Shown: piece by piece, positions 34,473 through 43,200 of the stretch
Layout: every line of letters starts with the position of its first letter
Position numbering within the stretch: the stretch's first letter is position 1
Assembly (NCBI GenBank): GCA_019639195.1
Contig: JAHBSI010000002.1
Location: 434,001 to 498,000 of the forward strand
Direction of reading: 5' to 3'
From: Acidobacteriota bacterium
GTDB taxonomy: Bacteria; Acidobacteriota; Blastocatellia; Pyrinomonadales; Pyrinomonadaceae
DNA: 64,000 nucleotides
Position numbers and translations under genes: made by a program
Notes under the pieces: model-generated
What the model saw: the letters and a program-made list of their open reading frames with translations, nothing else
Databases searched by the model: none
Told to the model about the DNA's origin: nothing

Positions 34473-34850
34473 GGTTTTTCGCACAGGTGCCTTCGGTCCT
34501 GCAATATACACTTTGGCAAGACAATAGGAGTATTCCTTTTCACTTCTAAGTCCGTTGTATATTAACGGTGTTTTTAGGATGTTATATCTTTCTCTTGCCA
34601 AAGTAGCAGTTTTTAATGTACATTGCTTCCATTCAAGCGGCGTAACCTTCGGAGTGTTCAAGTGGGCTGCGGAAAGAAAGCAGTCCTGCTTGGCTTGAAA
34701 CTGAGTCGATCTCTAGGACTTTCTCTTCGATTCTTACAGTTTTTTCGACAATTTATATCTAAATGAGGCATGGAGACGGTGATGTAAAGGCTCTCGATGC
34801 GATCTGTCTTACAGATGCGATGTGTCCACCGCACACGAACTGGAGGAGTG
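34473..34850. other. Gene-free AT-rich gap
   Basis: 378 bases between gajB and the metallo-beta-lactamase-fold gene. A leftward 188-codon frame (34095-34661) overlaps the end of gajB and reads as random. The region is AT-rich and presumably carries the promoter of the next gene. I see no repeat or terminator worth naming. Confidence 0.5.
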
Positions 34851-35927
34851 ATGAAAAGACGTTTTCCGCTATTTATAGCTCTGTTGCTGGGCTTAATCCT
34901 GAGTTCATCCGCACAGATGGTGGTCCACCATATAAATGTCGGTCAGGCCGATGCAACGCTACTGGAGTTTACAAAGGCTGCGGTTCTGGTCGATGCGGGC
35001 GGGTCAGGAACAGCTGGTGATCCGGACCGAAAGCACTTGAGCGACTATCTGGAGAGTTTCTTTGCAAGACGCACCGACCTACATAGGACGCTGTACAGCC
35101 TCATCATCTCGCATCCCCATATAGATCATACTAAATACCTCATGGACGTTCTCAACGGCTTCCACGGCAATCCTCCGATTCGCGTGCAAAACCTCGTGGA
35201 TAACGGCGACGACCGAAACTCAAGCGGCTCATCGCAGGTTAAGAATGCTCGGGCGTTTCTGACAGAGAAGAACGATGAAAAGCCGAATAGCATGATATAC
35301 AACAGCATTCAGGACGCCAAGATCACGAAACAAGGTTATACGACCTCATGGTTCAGGACCCTCAGGCAGAAAACGGCTGCCGAGATCATATTTCTAAACG
35401 GCCTTCAGGCCTGCAAAAACCGGAATAACGACTCGGTCGTCGTTCTTGTAAGGTATGCGGGCGTAAAGGTTCTGCTTGCGGGAGATTCAGAATGGGATTC
35501 CGATAACGAGACATGCGTTCCTGCAATACCACGGATGTTGGACAAGTACCGCAGGAGCAGCCTATTGAATGTCGATATATACAAAGTTGGACACCACGGC
35601 TCGCCGAACGGAACGAACGATGACTATCTTGAAGCCATGTCGCCTAAGATCTCGATCATATCGGCCGGTTACTACAAAGACCGGCAGGCGAACAACGGCC
35701 CGTTCGATGCCTGGAACTACGGCCATCCGCGGAAGACTTTAATAGAAGAGTTGGAGCGATTTACCACGGGTACCCGTCAGACTAAAGAAGTCTATGGGAT
35801 GACGAAAGCAAAGGGCGATGCCGAAACGATAGTAATGCACAAAGCGGTCTATTGCACTTGTTGGGACGGCGATATCAGGATCAACATCTCCGCTCGGGGC
35901 ACGATAAGGGTTCACGTGTCGAAATAG
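34851..35927 (+). CDS. Exported metallo-beta-lactamase-fold protein (ComEC/Rec2-like hydrolase domain)
   Basis: 358 residues from ATG 34851, chosen for its TGGAGGAG box and the signal peptide it begins (MKRRFPLFIALLLG, cleavage near SSAQ). The MBL core starts HHINVGQADATLLEF, a ComEC-C-terminal-like opening. The metal motif is SHPHIDHT (His 88, His 90, Asp 92, His 93), followed by VKVLLAGDSEWD and YKVGHHGSPNGT, supplying further ligands. Standing alone with a signal peptide it should act outside the cytoplasm, perhaps on nucleic acid or a phosphodiester. It is followed by a good terminator. Fold sure, substrate unknown. Confidence 0.82.
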   Translation: MKRRFPLFIALLLGLILSSSAQMVVHHINVGQADATLLEFTKAAVLVDAGGSGTAGDPDRKHLSDYLESFFARRTDLHRTLYSLIISHPHIDHTKYLMDVLNGFHGNPPIRVQNLVDNGDDRNSSGSSQVKNARAFLTEKNDEKPNSMIYNSIQDAKITKQGYTTSWFRTLRQKTAAEIIFLNGLQACKNRNNDSVVVLVRYAGVKVLLAGDSEWDSDNETCVPAIPRMLDKYRRSSLLNVDIYKVGHHGSPNGTNDDYLEAMSPKISIISAGYYKDRQANNGPFDAWNYGHPRKTLIEELERFTTGTRQTKEVYGMTKAKGDAETIVMHKAVYCTCWDGDIRINISARGTIRVHVSK

Positions 35928-35936
35928 AAGTAAACC

Positions 35937-35968
35937 AGCCACCAGCGAATGCTGATGGCTTTTGTCTT
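35937..35968 (+). terminator. Rho-independent terminator of the MBL-fold gene
   Basis: AGCCACCAGC (35937-35946), loop GAAT, GCTGATGGCT (35951-35960): a ten-pair stem with one C-A mismatch, followed by TTTTGTCTTAT. It lies nine bases after the stop codon. Confidence 0.85.
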
Positions 35969-36171
35969 ATCTCTATCGCAAATCTTCACCACCGTCTCCG
36001 AGGGTGCCGGTCCGTGTTCGCTAGCGTGTCTTTATCACGACAGAACTTAGGTCGTGCACGGGATTGTTTGCGAATTTATCAATGACTTTTTGGACTGTTT
36101 TGGAAGTCTTTTTACCATTGTTAGCAAAGTGCTGTTGAAGCCAGTCCTGGGTCGACGGATTTCATTTAGTG

Positions 36172-36648
36172 TTACGATATCGGCCGATGGCATCTCTCAT
36201 TTTCAGCCGGTTCTCCAAAATTGGAGAAGTACCAATCACCGTTAACCCAGTGAGCGATAACAATGTCCGTATAAGTATAGGACCTTCCCGGATGACGTTC
36301 CGAAACTGTAATGCACGACATAACCCAGTACTGTGGGCTTTCGTCATATCCGCCGGTTAAGCTGAACGGTGCGAAATCCACCGATCGGCCCACGTCGCGT
36401 TCTTTTTTTCGCTGCTCGATATACTTTTCACGACCTTCGGCTGGCTTTTCAAGAAGAACATCATAGGTCTTGCCAAAGTCCGGATCAGCACCGACCTCAT
36501 AGTAGAAATCCAACCGTTGACAGAGGCGCGAGAGGCTCACGTTTGATAACGGGGACTCGATTTTGGCATTGGCCAAACAGTCTTGTCCATATGTAACTGC
36601 TGAGAATATTGTCGTAAAGATCAATAAAGTAAAGCAAGTTCTCTTCAT
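36172..36648 (-). CDS. Exported small protein, candidate immunity partner of RHS tip 3
   Basis: 158 residues with a signal peptide (cleavage near TYGQD, residue about 22). The mature part has four cysteines (DCLAN, RLCQRL, MSCIT, ERCHRP), likely forming disulfides outside the cytoplasm, and a C-terminal VNGDWYFSNFG block. No family is recognised. It starts 18 bases downstream of the end of the third RHS cassette, the same position held by the exported proteins after the other two, which is the argument for an immunity role. GTGGGGTG-like bases lie upstream. Export suggests that the matching toxin acts outside the cytoplasm; this is inference. Confidence 0.6.
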   Translation of the reverse strand: MKRTCFTLLIFTTIFSAVTYGQDCLANAKIESPLSNVSLSRLCQRLDFYYEVGADPDFGKTYDVLLEKPAEGREKYIEQRKKERDVGRSVDFAPFSLTGGYDESPQYWVMSCITVSERHPGRSYTYTDIVIAHWVNGDWYFSNFGEPAENERCHRPIS

Positions 36649-36666
36649 GAATCCACCCCGTTCAGC

Positions 36667-37884
36667 CTATTGGTGCGTTCTACCAAAATATCGACGACCA
36701 CCTTGGCGCACGTTTGAGTAGTCGACCTTGGTGCCCGGAGGAACTCCAGAAAGGCTAAAATTCTTTCCATACTCTCGTCTTTCTTTTTCCGCAAGATTGT
36801 AACTCACCTGATAGGACGTGCTCATTCCCGATAGAGCTTTTGCCTTGTCCATGTCACTCTTTGCCGCTGCAAACTTGTTCAAGATCGGAACATTCTGATC
36901 TCCCATGGCAAACGGCACCTGGAAATCTGTCCCTTGGGACAGTTTTAACTGTACCTTCCACGCCTCGACCTCTTCGCTAATGTCGCCGTTTGCCCGGCCA
37001 AGGAGATTCCCATTCTTGTCATACGCGTAAGCAAATTCCCCGCTATCGAACTGACGAGCATGTTCGAACTCATGGCCAAATCTTGAAAAGAGCGAAAACT
37101 TTTCCCGCCGGGAATTAGACAGGTTGATCGAGATCGTATTATTTTCTGGATCGGGAGTCAGCCCGCCCTCTGTACCAGCATTAAACTGTGAATCACCTAC
37201 CATCGTAACGACATAATTCACATCCGACTTTTTTAGCTGCTCGATCGTGGCGAGCTCGTCTGCGTATTTTACGGGATCCTTGTTGAGTTGTTTCACATAG
37301 TTCGCGAATTCCTTCTGCGCCTTCTTGCTCCATTTCGAAGGATCCAGTATCGCCCCCGATGAATCCGTGAATTTTAACGGATTATTTTGGCAGTACGCGT
37401 ATGGATTGATTTCCTGTGGGTCAACCCGCTTACTCTGACTTACCATCACAGGATCAAACTGACTGAATCTTCCTAATTTGCTTGAGTACATTCTGGCCTG
37501 GGCAAAGTCGAGGTCGGTTTCTATATCGCGTTCGTAGCCGGTGAATTGCTTCCTAACGGAATCATTGCCATAGTTTAGTCCAGTTATTCTGCCGCCGGTG
37601 CCGTCGATCTCTTCGCCGAAGGGGTGGTAGTCGTGCCTCGAAATAACCGCACCGTTTTGGTTTGTGTTTATTCGTGGAGAACCGAGATGATCCGAAGAAA
37701 GGTAATTTACCTTAGCGTCGTTCGTTGACGCCACGATCGTCGAATACTCAGCAACGAGTTTTCCGCTCGTGTCATAGACAAAGACTGTAACTTCGCCGGT
37801 GCTTGGAACGTTTATCCGGTTCAAACTGTCGTAAGTGCGACTCTGAACCGCAGTAAAACCTGTATTGGTCCCGACAGTCCGCAC
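36667..37884 (-). CDS. Orphan RHS core cassette with HEFEH metallopeptidase-like tip
   Basis: 405 residues from a GTG. The N-terminal 140 residues are RHS core: FVYDTSGKLVAEYS, HDYHPFGEEIDGT, KQFTGYERD, LDFAQARMYSSKLGRFSQFDP, then NPYAYCQNNPLKFTDSSG, which marks the toxin junction. The tip (from about 155) has a predicted zinc site GHEFEHARQF with HExxH starting near residue 271, and a Glu in SEEVEAWK about 33 residues later that may be the third ligand. The first residues join a RTYDSLNRI stretch directly to a later core repeat, so internal RHS repeats are missing. No signal peptide. It is a displaced toxin end able to recombine with the full RHS gene upstream. Confidence 0.8.
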   Translation of the reverse strand: MRTVGTNTGFTAVQSRTYDSLNRINVPSTGEVTVFVYDTSGKLVAEYSTIVASTNDAKVNYLSSDHLGSPRINTNQNGAVISRHDYHPFGEEIDGTGGRITGLNYGNDSVRKQFTGYERDIETDLDFAQARMYSSKLGRFSQFDPVMVSQSKRVDPQEINPYAYCQNNPLKFTDSSGAILDPSKWSKKAQKEFANYVKQLNKDPVKYADELATIEQLKKSDVNYVVTMVGDSQFNAGTEGGLTPDPENNTISINLSNSRREKFSLFSRFGHEFEHARQFDSGEFAYAYDKNGNLLGRANGDISEEVEAWKVQLKLSQGTDFQVPFAMGDQNVPILNKFAAAKSDMDKAKALSGMSTSYQVSYNLAEKERREYGKNFSLSGVPPGTKVDYSNVRQGGRRYFGRTHQ

Positions 37885-38013
37885 GGTGATTACCTCGCTA
37901 TGTGTACATTACTTGACAGAAGCCACCACGCCCTATCTGCATTCCAGGGCAAAGGGTTCGTCGTTCCACGCGTCATACCCTAAAGCCGACAGCGCCTACG
38001 TGACCTTGCTCGG

Positions 38014-38487
38014 TTACGGAGTTTTGCCTGTCAGCAAACGATTCAGCTGTCCTACACTAAAGCTACTATCGTAGCAGTTGACGCCCAATCTAATTAAAAA
38101 GGTATGCTTAACGCCGACGGATTCAGTATTTTTGATCTTGACGGCTATGTCGAAATTTGTCGTACTAATAACGCCGTCAACCTTCAGAAACACCGATAAT
38201 CGATATCGACCGTTCGGTAGCTTGCCAAATTCAAAACGTCCCGTTTCATCCGTCTGGACTGCAGCGATCGGCAGTTCGTCGTCGGCGATTCGATAGAGCT
38301 CAAGACTCGCCTTCTTTACCGGTACTTCTGTTTTATATGCGTCATATACGTACCCGCTCAACGTACCCATTTTGACAGATTTAATTGGGCAAATATCCTG
38401 ACCCCGACCTGAAGCTGGCGATGCCATCAACAGAAATAGCAGCATAAGAGACGGTCCAAAATATTGGGATTTCAAATATTTAATCAT
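38014..38487 (-). CDS. Exported carboxypeptidase-regulatory-like domain protein, candidate immunity partner of RHS tip 2
   Basis: 157 residues with a signal peptide (cleavage near ASGRG, residue about 28). The rest has the beta-sandwich pattern of carboxypeptidase-regulatory domains: GTLSGYVYDAYKTEVPVKKASLELYR, then TDETGRFEFGKLPNGRYRLSVFLK, and a short C-terminal part with a Cys. Its ATG overlaps the stop of RHS cassette 2 by four bases, so the two are translationally coupled. That coupling favours an immunity or chaperone role, although such domains are common in unrelated exported proteins. The gap 37885-38013 after it holds no gene. Confidence 0.6.
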   Translation of the reverse strand: MIKYLKSQYFGPSLMLLFLLMASPASGRGQDICPIKSVKMGTLSGYVYDAYKTEVPVKKASLELYRIADDELPIAAVQTDETGRFEFGKLPNGRYRLSVFLKVDGVISTTNFDIAVKIKNTESVGVKHTFLIRLGVNCYDSSFSVGQLNRLLTGKTP

Positions 38488-39818
38488 GGTCTGCTCCTCT
38501 TCCCATTCAAATAGTCAATAGCATTCTGAACGCCCTTTGGGATTGTCTTGTGATTATTCGCAAGGCTCTGTTGAACTACTTCTATAGCTGCCGTTTCTGC
38601 GATCTTGTCATTTCGACGAGCAACTTCCTTAACATCCTTGGCGTTAAACAGCCGTAGAAAAGTCTGGCGCTTCGCTAAGACCTGTGAATCAGTGATAGCA
38701 GCCAGCCCACCGACTTGCGCGGAACGCAACGCTAGGGCGTCTTCGTAGTTTTGAAGAGCTTCAAATGCTGCTGGGTTATTTGCCGCATCACCAACATGAC
38801 CAAATTCATGGGCTATTGTTGCTGCAGCTAATAGATTTGTATCCACCTTTTCTTTTCCGAGCTCACTATTGAGAGGATATTGGGTTGAGTCTCGATTAGC
38901 AGCATCATTACGGTCGCCGATGTCGGGTCCTAGAGAAATTGTCGCACCTACGAGCTTTCCATCCTTAAATTTGAAGTCGTGGGTTCGAGCCCCATTATCC
39001 TTCTTCGAATCAAGATTGATCACTAAGGTGAAACTTTGGTCGTTGTCATACCTTTTCCATAATGTTCGTCCTGCATCTGTTGCTAAGAACGCCTTTTTCC
39101 ACGCCTGATATTTTTCATTATTCGCAAGACTTGAGTCATCGATCGTTTCGCCGGACGGATCTATCAGTAGAAGCGGATTATTCCTAACATACACATATAA
39201 ATTAATCTTCTGAGGGTCGGTAAGTCGATCGGACTCAAAAGCAACCGGATCCGCAGACTGAAATCGTCCAAGAATGCACGCATAGAAGCGAGCTTGAGCA
39301 AAATCAAGGTCCGTCTCACTATCGCGTTCGTAGCCAGTGAATTGCTTTCTTACCGAGTCGTCGCCATAGTTTAGTCCAGTTGTTCTGCCGCCTGTTCCGT
39401 CGATTTCTTCACCGAACGGGAGATAGTCGTGGCGGGAGATGATGTTGCCGTTTGCATCGGTGTTAATGCGTGGAGAACCGAGATGATCCGAAGTTAGGTA
39501 ATTTACTTTCGCGTCGTTTGTTGACGCGAGCACAGTTGAATACTCGGCAACGAGATTTCCTCCAGAATCGTAGACGAAGATCGTAGTTTCGCCTGTCGCC
39601 GGAACAACCTTCTTTACTCTCTTACCGTCTCCAGCATAAGAATATTCCCCAATCGTGCCATTTGAGTCCGAAACCGAGACTTGTTTATTTTCCGCATCGT
39701 AGGTGAACGTCCGACCGTTCGCGTCCGCCGTAGTATTTCCGCTCGGGTGATAACTCCAGACTTGTCTTGCCCTCATACGGTTGTTTGATGCATCGAATGA
39801 GGGATCTGTTGCGCCCAT
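38484..39818 (-). CDS. Orphan RHS core cassette with HEFGH metallopeptidase-like tip
   Basis: 444 residues. The first 190 are RHS core (TFTYDAENKQVSVSDSNG, YAGDGKRVKKVVPATGETT, FGEEIDGTGGRTTGLNYG, KQFTGYERDSETDLDFAQARFY) closely similar to the full-length RHS gene just upstream. The variable tip starts after LLLIDPSGE (about 215). It carries ATIAHEFGHVGDA with HExxH near residue 337 and an acidic helix KIAETAAIEVVQQ about 68 residues later, a candidate third ligand. There is no signal peptide and no upstream repeats, so it is an orphan C-terminal cassette. It lies eight bases after the TonB-C-like gene and overlaps the next gene by four bases. Confidence 0.82.
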   Translation of the reverse strand: MGATDPSFDASNNRMRARQVWSYHPSGNTTADANGRTFTYDAENKQVSVSDSNGTIGEYSYAGDGKRVKKVVPATGETTIFVYDSGGNLVAEYSTVLASTNDAKVNYLTSDHLGSPRINTDANGNIISRHDYLPFGEEIDGTGGRTTGLNYGDDSVRKQFTGYERDSETDLDFAQARFYACILGRFQSADPVAFESDRLTDPQKINLYVYVRNNPLLLIDPSGETIDDSSLANNEKYQAWKKAFLATDAGRTLWKRYDNDQSFTLVINLDSKKDNGARTHDFKFKDGKLVGATISLGPDIGDRNDAANRDSTQYPLNSELGKEKVDTNLLAAATIAHEFGHVGDAANNPAAFEALQNYEDALALRSAQVGGLAAITDSQVLAKRQTFLRLFNAKDVKEVARRNDKIAETAAIEVVQQSLANNHKTIPKGVQNAIDYLNGKRSRP

Positions 39819-39826
39819 CGAAATAC

Positions 39827-40276
39827 CTAATGCGAGGGCGAAGGTTCGATCTCGACCATCCTCGCCTTTATCTCTATAAGGTCCGGTGATGTGAAGACGA
39901 TCGTAGCCTCTTCAGGCTCGGCATCGGATGGCAATAATGTAAACTTGAACGTCATCACGGAAATGCGAAGTGAGTCGGTGTGGCCCTTCGGGAATTTCCA
40001 CTGCAGCGCGGCGCGTCTCGTAGGCTGAAAGAATAGTTTATTCCCGTCCTTTAAGGCGACGGCCGTTACGGCACCGGTTTTGTCGATCTGCATTTCGATC
40101 GTCACAGATCCAGACGCAGGCAAATGCAATAGGAGTAACGGATAGGCCGGGATCACAATCTTTAGTGGTTGCTCCTGTGCATGGATCGTTTCCGTACCGA
40201 TCAACAAAAAGCAAACGACCATTATTGCGAAAACGCCGGTAAACCATCTACTTGCTATTTTGTTTACTCTCAACAT
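39827..40276 (-). CDS. Exported TonB-C-terminal-like protein, candidate immunity partner of RHS tip 1
   Basis: 149 residues with a signal peptide (cleavage near IHAQEQ, residue about 34). The mature part matches the TonB C-terminal pattern: IPAYPLLLLHLPASGSVTIEMQIDKTGAVTAVALKDG followed by ALQWKFPKG. It lacks the Pro-rich linker and membrane anchor of true TonB, so it is a free periplasmic TonB-C domain. It begins inside the last 29 bases of the full-length RHS gene, an overlap usual for toxin-immunity pairs. Such isolated TonB-C domains are frequent in Acidobacteriota, so an immunity role remains a position-based guess. Confidence 0.6.
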   Translation of the reverse strand: MLRVNKIASRWFTGVFAIMVVCFLLIGTETIHAQEQPLKIVIPAYPLLLLHLPASGSVTIEMQIDKTGAVTAVALKDGNKLFFQPTRRAALQWKFPKGHTDSLRISVMTFKFTLLPSDAEPEEATIVFTSPDLIEIKARMVEIEPSPSH

Positions 40277-43200
40277 AGATTTTCCCCTTCAATTTCAGGC
40301 TTCCAACCTTATTGGCAATTAATGTTGCCCTCTCTGACTCTGAAATGCCACGTTTCCATACCTCAGAATTGGCATCGTTAGTCATCTGGGCGATTGCAGA
40401 ACTAACACTATAGGCTCGAACTTCACTTTCTTTAATTTCGATGTTTGCCGGAAGTTTAGTTGGGTCAGCTTCAGTCGACGTCCCCGCCGTGAGTTCCTTG
40501 ATCCGCTCATTATACCCTGCCACGTAGTCGTTCCTGTCTGCAACGTGACTTCCTTCGTGCATAACCTTTTCAATGGTTATTGGTCCCTCAAACGTAACCA
40601 CAATGTTAGGAGTTGCGACACCATTCTCATCTGATGTCCATGCAGCAGTCTTTCCGTTCTCACCCATACCCCATTTTGTCTCAGCGACGCCATCCTTGAC
40701 CTTTCCAATCCCCACGGTGATACCGGCTTGGCCGAAGGCTCCGTAGGCTTTTGCTGCGCGGCTCAGGGCAGCGGCCTGATCTTTTGAAATGGTGCCTTTC
40801 TTCAGTGCGTCCGATATCAATGTGTCCATCCCTTCAATAATTGCCATTATCTTGTTTCGTATCTTGACAATTTCTGCACCGGCGGCTGTCTTGGCAAGCT
40901 CTTCGTTGGAAGTATTTCCACCTAGAGACGTGCCCCATACGTACAAACCAGTTGGATCAACAAACACTACCGGATTGTTGCAAGAATATGCGTACCGGTT
41001 CCAAGAAGCCGGATTAGCCAGAGTTGCAGAAGATAACAACGGATCGGGGGAGGTAAACCGCCCAAAGTCTTTCGCATACATTCTGGCCTGTGCGAAGTCC
41101 AGTTCTATCTCATTGTCGCGTTCATAGCCTGTGAATTGCTTGCGGACTGAGTCGCTGCTGTAGCTTAAGCCTGTTGTTCTACCTCCAACGCCGTCTATCT
41201 CTTCACCAAAAGGATGATAATCGTGCCGCGCAGTAACGGCTCCGTTTTGGTCTGTGTTTATGCGCGGCGAGCCGAGATTGTCGTTGGTTAAATAGCTGAC
41301 TTTCGCGTCGTTTGTTGACGCGATCACAGTTGAATACTCGGCAACGAGTTTTCCGCTCGTGTCATAGACAAATATTGTTGTTTCTCCTGTGTGGGGGACA
41401 ACTTTCTTTACTCTCTTTCCATCACCGTCGTATGAATATTCGCCCAGAGTGCCGCTGCCGTTAGAGGCTGAAACCATCTTGTTTTCGGCATCGTAAACAT
41501 AGCTTTGCCCGCCTGCGTCCAGCGTTGTGTTGCCCGAGCTGTCGAATGTATAGTCGTTCACCGTATCGCCGTCCTGATCGCCTTTGATCCGATTGTTCGA
41601 CGTAAGGATCTCGGGATCTACTACCTTTTTGTCTGCGGCACAGACGGTGAAGTTCGGCGACGATCCGCAGTTTTTCGGCAAGGTCGTTGTGTTCGCTTCA
41701 TCAAAGTTTCGATTTCCGTACCTGTCGAATGTGAATGCCTGCTTCCAAGTTTGAGTGCCGTTGCTTGTTTCCGTCGCACTCGAAAGTCGGTTGAGTTCGT
41801 CGTAGGCATAGCTCTGAACAAGCGGATATGTCATACCCGGAACCGTGATCGTTTGGCTCTGAACATTCCCATTGTTCGCCGTTGTGCCATAGCTGTAATC
41901 CAACTTCAACAGATCGGTTGCGGTCGGAGTTACACCCAGAGCAATTTGAGTCGGCTGTAATCTTGAGTTAAATGTTGTGCTTTCCCAGCGTCCGTTACCC
42001 AACTGCATCGAGGTCACTGCTCCCGCGGCGTTGTACGTGAAGTTCTTGGCATAGTTGAAGAATCCGTGATTCCCATCCTTTTTAGACTGAACCATCGACA
42101 GATCGCCGTTGTTGTCGAGCACGTTCTTCACCACACGCCCGCTCGGATATGTTTCTTCGTCAAGCGCGCCATTCAGCTTGTATGTGTAGCTGGTAGTGTA
42201 ATCCGTTCCATCCGTTGTCTGCTTAGCACCCGTCACACGACCTAAGATGTCAAATAACGTGTATTCCGTTGTCGAGACAGTTGAATCGACTTTCGTCAGC
42301 TTTCCGATCTTCGGTGCGGTCGTGCCGTAGGTGTAGTCGACATCCGGCGTCGAATCCGAATAATCGCGGTCGGTGATGCGGTTTAGGTAGTCGTATGTAT
42401 ATGTCGTTGTGATCGACCTCGCATCTGTCTTGCTCGTAAGATTGCCGTTCGAATCATAGACGTAACCGATCGTGCCGCTTTCGGGATTCGTCGCCGATGT
42501 GAGCCTGGACAACGAACTGTATGCAAATGTTCGTGTCTGACTGCCCTGAGTAACCGTAGTCAGGTTGTTCAAGACGTCGTAGGCGTAGCTCGTATCCTGG
42601 TTCGGACTTGAAACCGAGCCGAGTTGGCTGCTTGAGTTTGGTTCATCTACGCGGACGAGTTGACCCAAAGCATTCGTTATCGACCGTCTCAACTTGCCCG
42701 CCTGATCTGTAACGGTCGCGGCGTTTACGTCCGTTACGGTATCGACCACGCCGGTCGAGCTCGTGTTGTAGCCCGATGTCAGGAACGGCTGAGGCAGAGT
42801 TGCTCCCGCGAACGTCTCTACCTGGCTCTCGTGTCCCGTTGCCCAGGCTTTGGAGCGCGTCCAGCCCATCGTGTCTTCGCCCGAGGCACCGGATGAGGTC
42901 GAGGCCCGATACGGGTTCGAGGTGAGTTGATACGTGTAGCCCGAAACGCTCTTGTAGCGTGTCTGTACCTTGATGCCGTCGGTCTCGTTCGTCGCGGATT
43001 GAGCTGCGGCGTCTTCGAGAGTTTTGCTCAATCTCACTCGACCAAGCTGATCGAAGAACTGCGTCGCAACGCGTCGCCCGTCGCCTTTTGTCTCAAGATC
43101 GCTCTTTACGACAACGAACCTGTCCGCATCGTGATACTCCGTCTGCGTCCAGCTCTCGAGAGCGGTTCCCGAAGCGGCCGCAACCTTCGTCGCCCTTCCA

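Noticed and set aside
34095..34661. 188-codon leftward frame at the end of gajB
   Set aside because: Two thirds of it is antisense to the conserved helicase C-terminus; the rest is AT-rich intergenic sequence.
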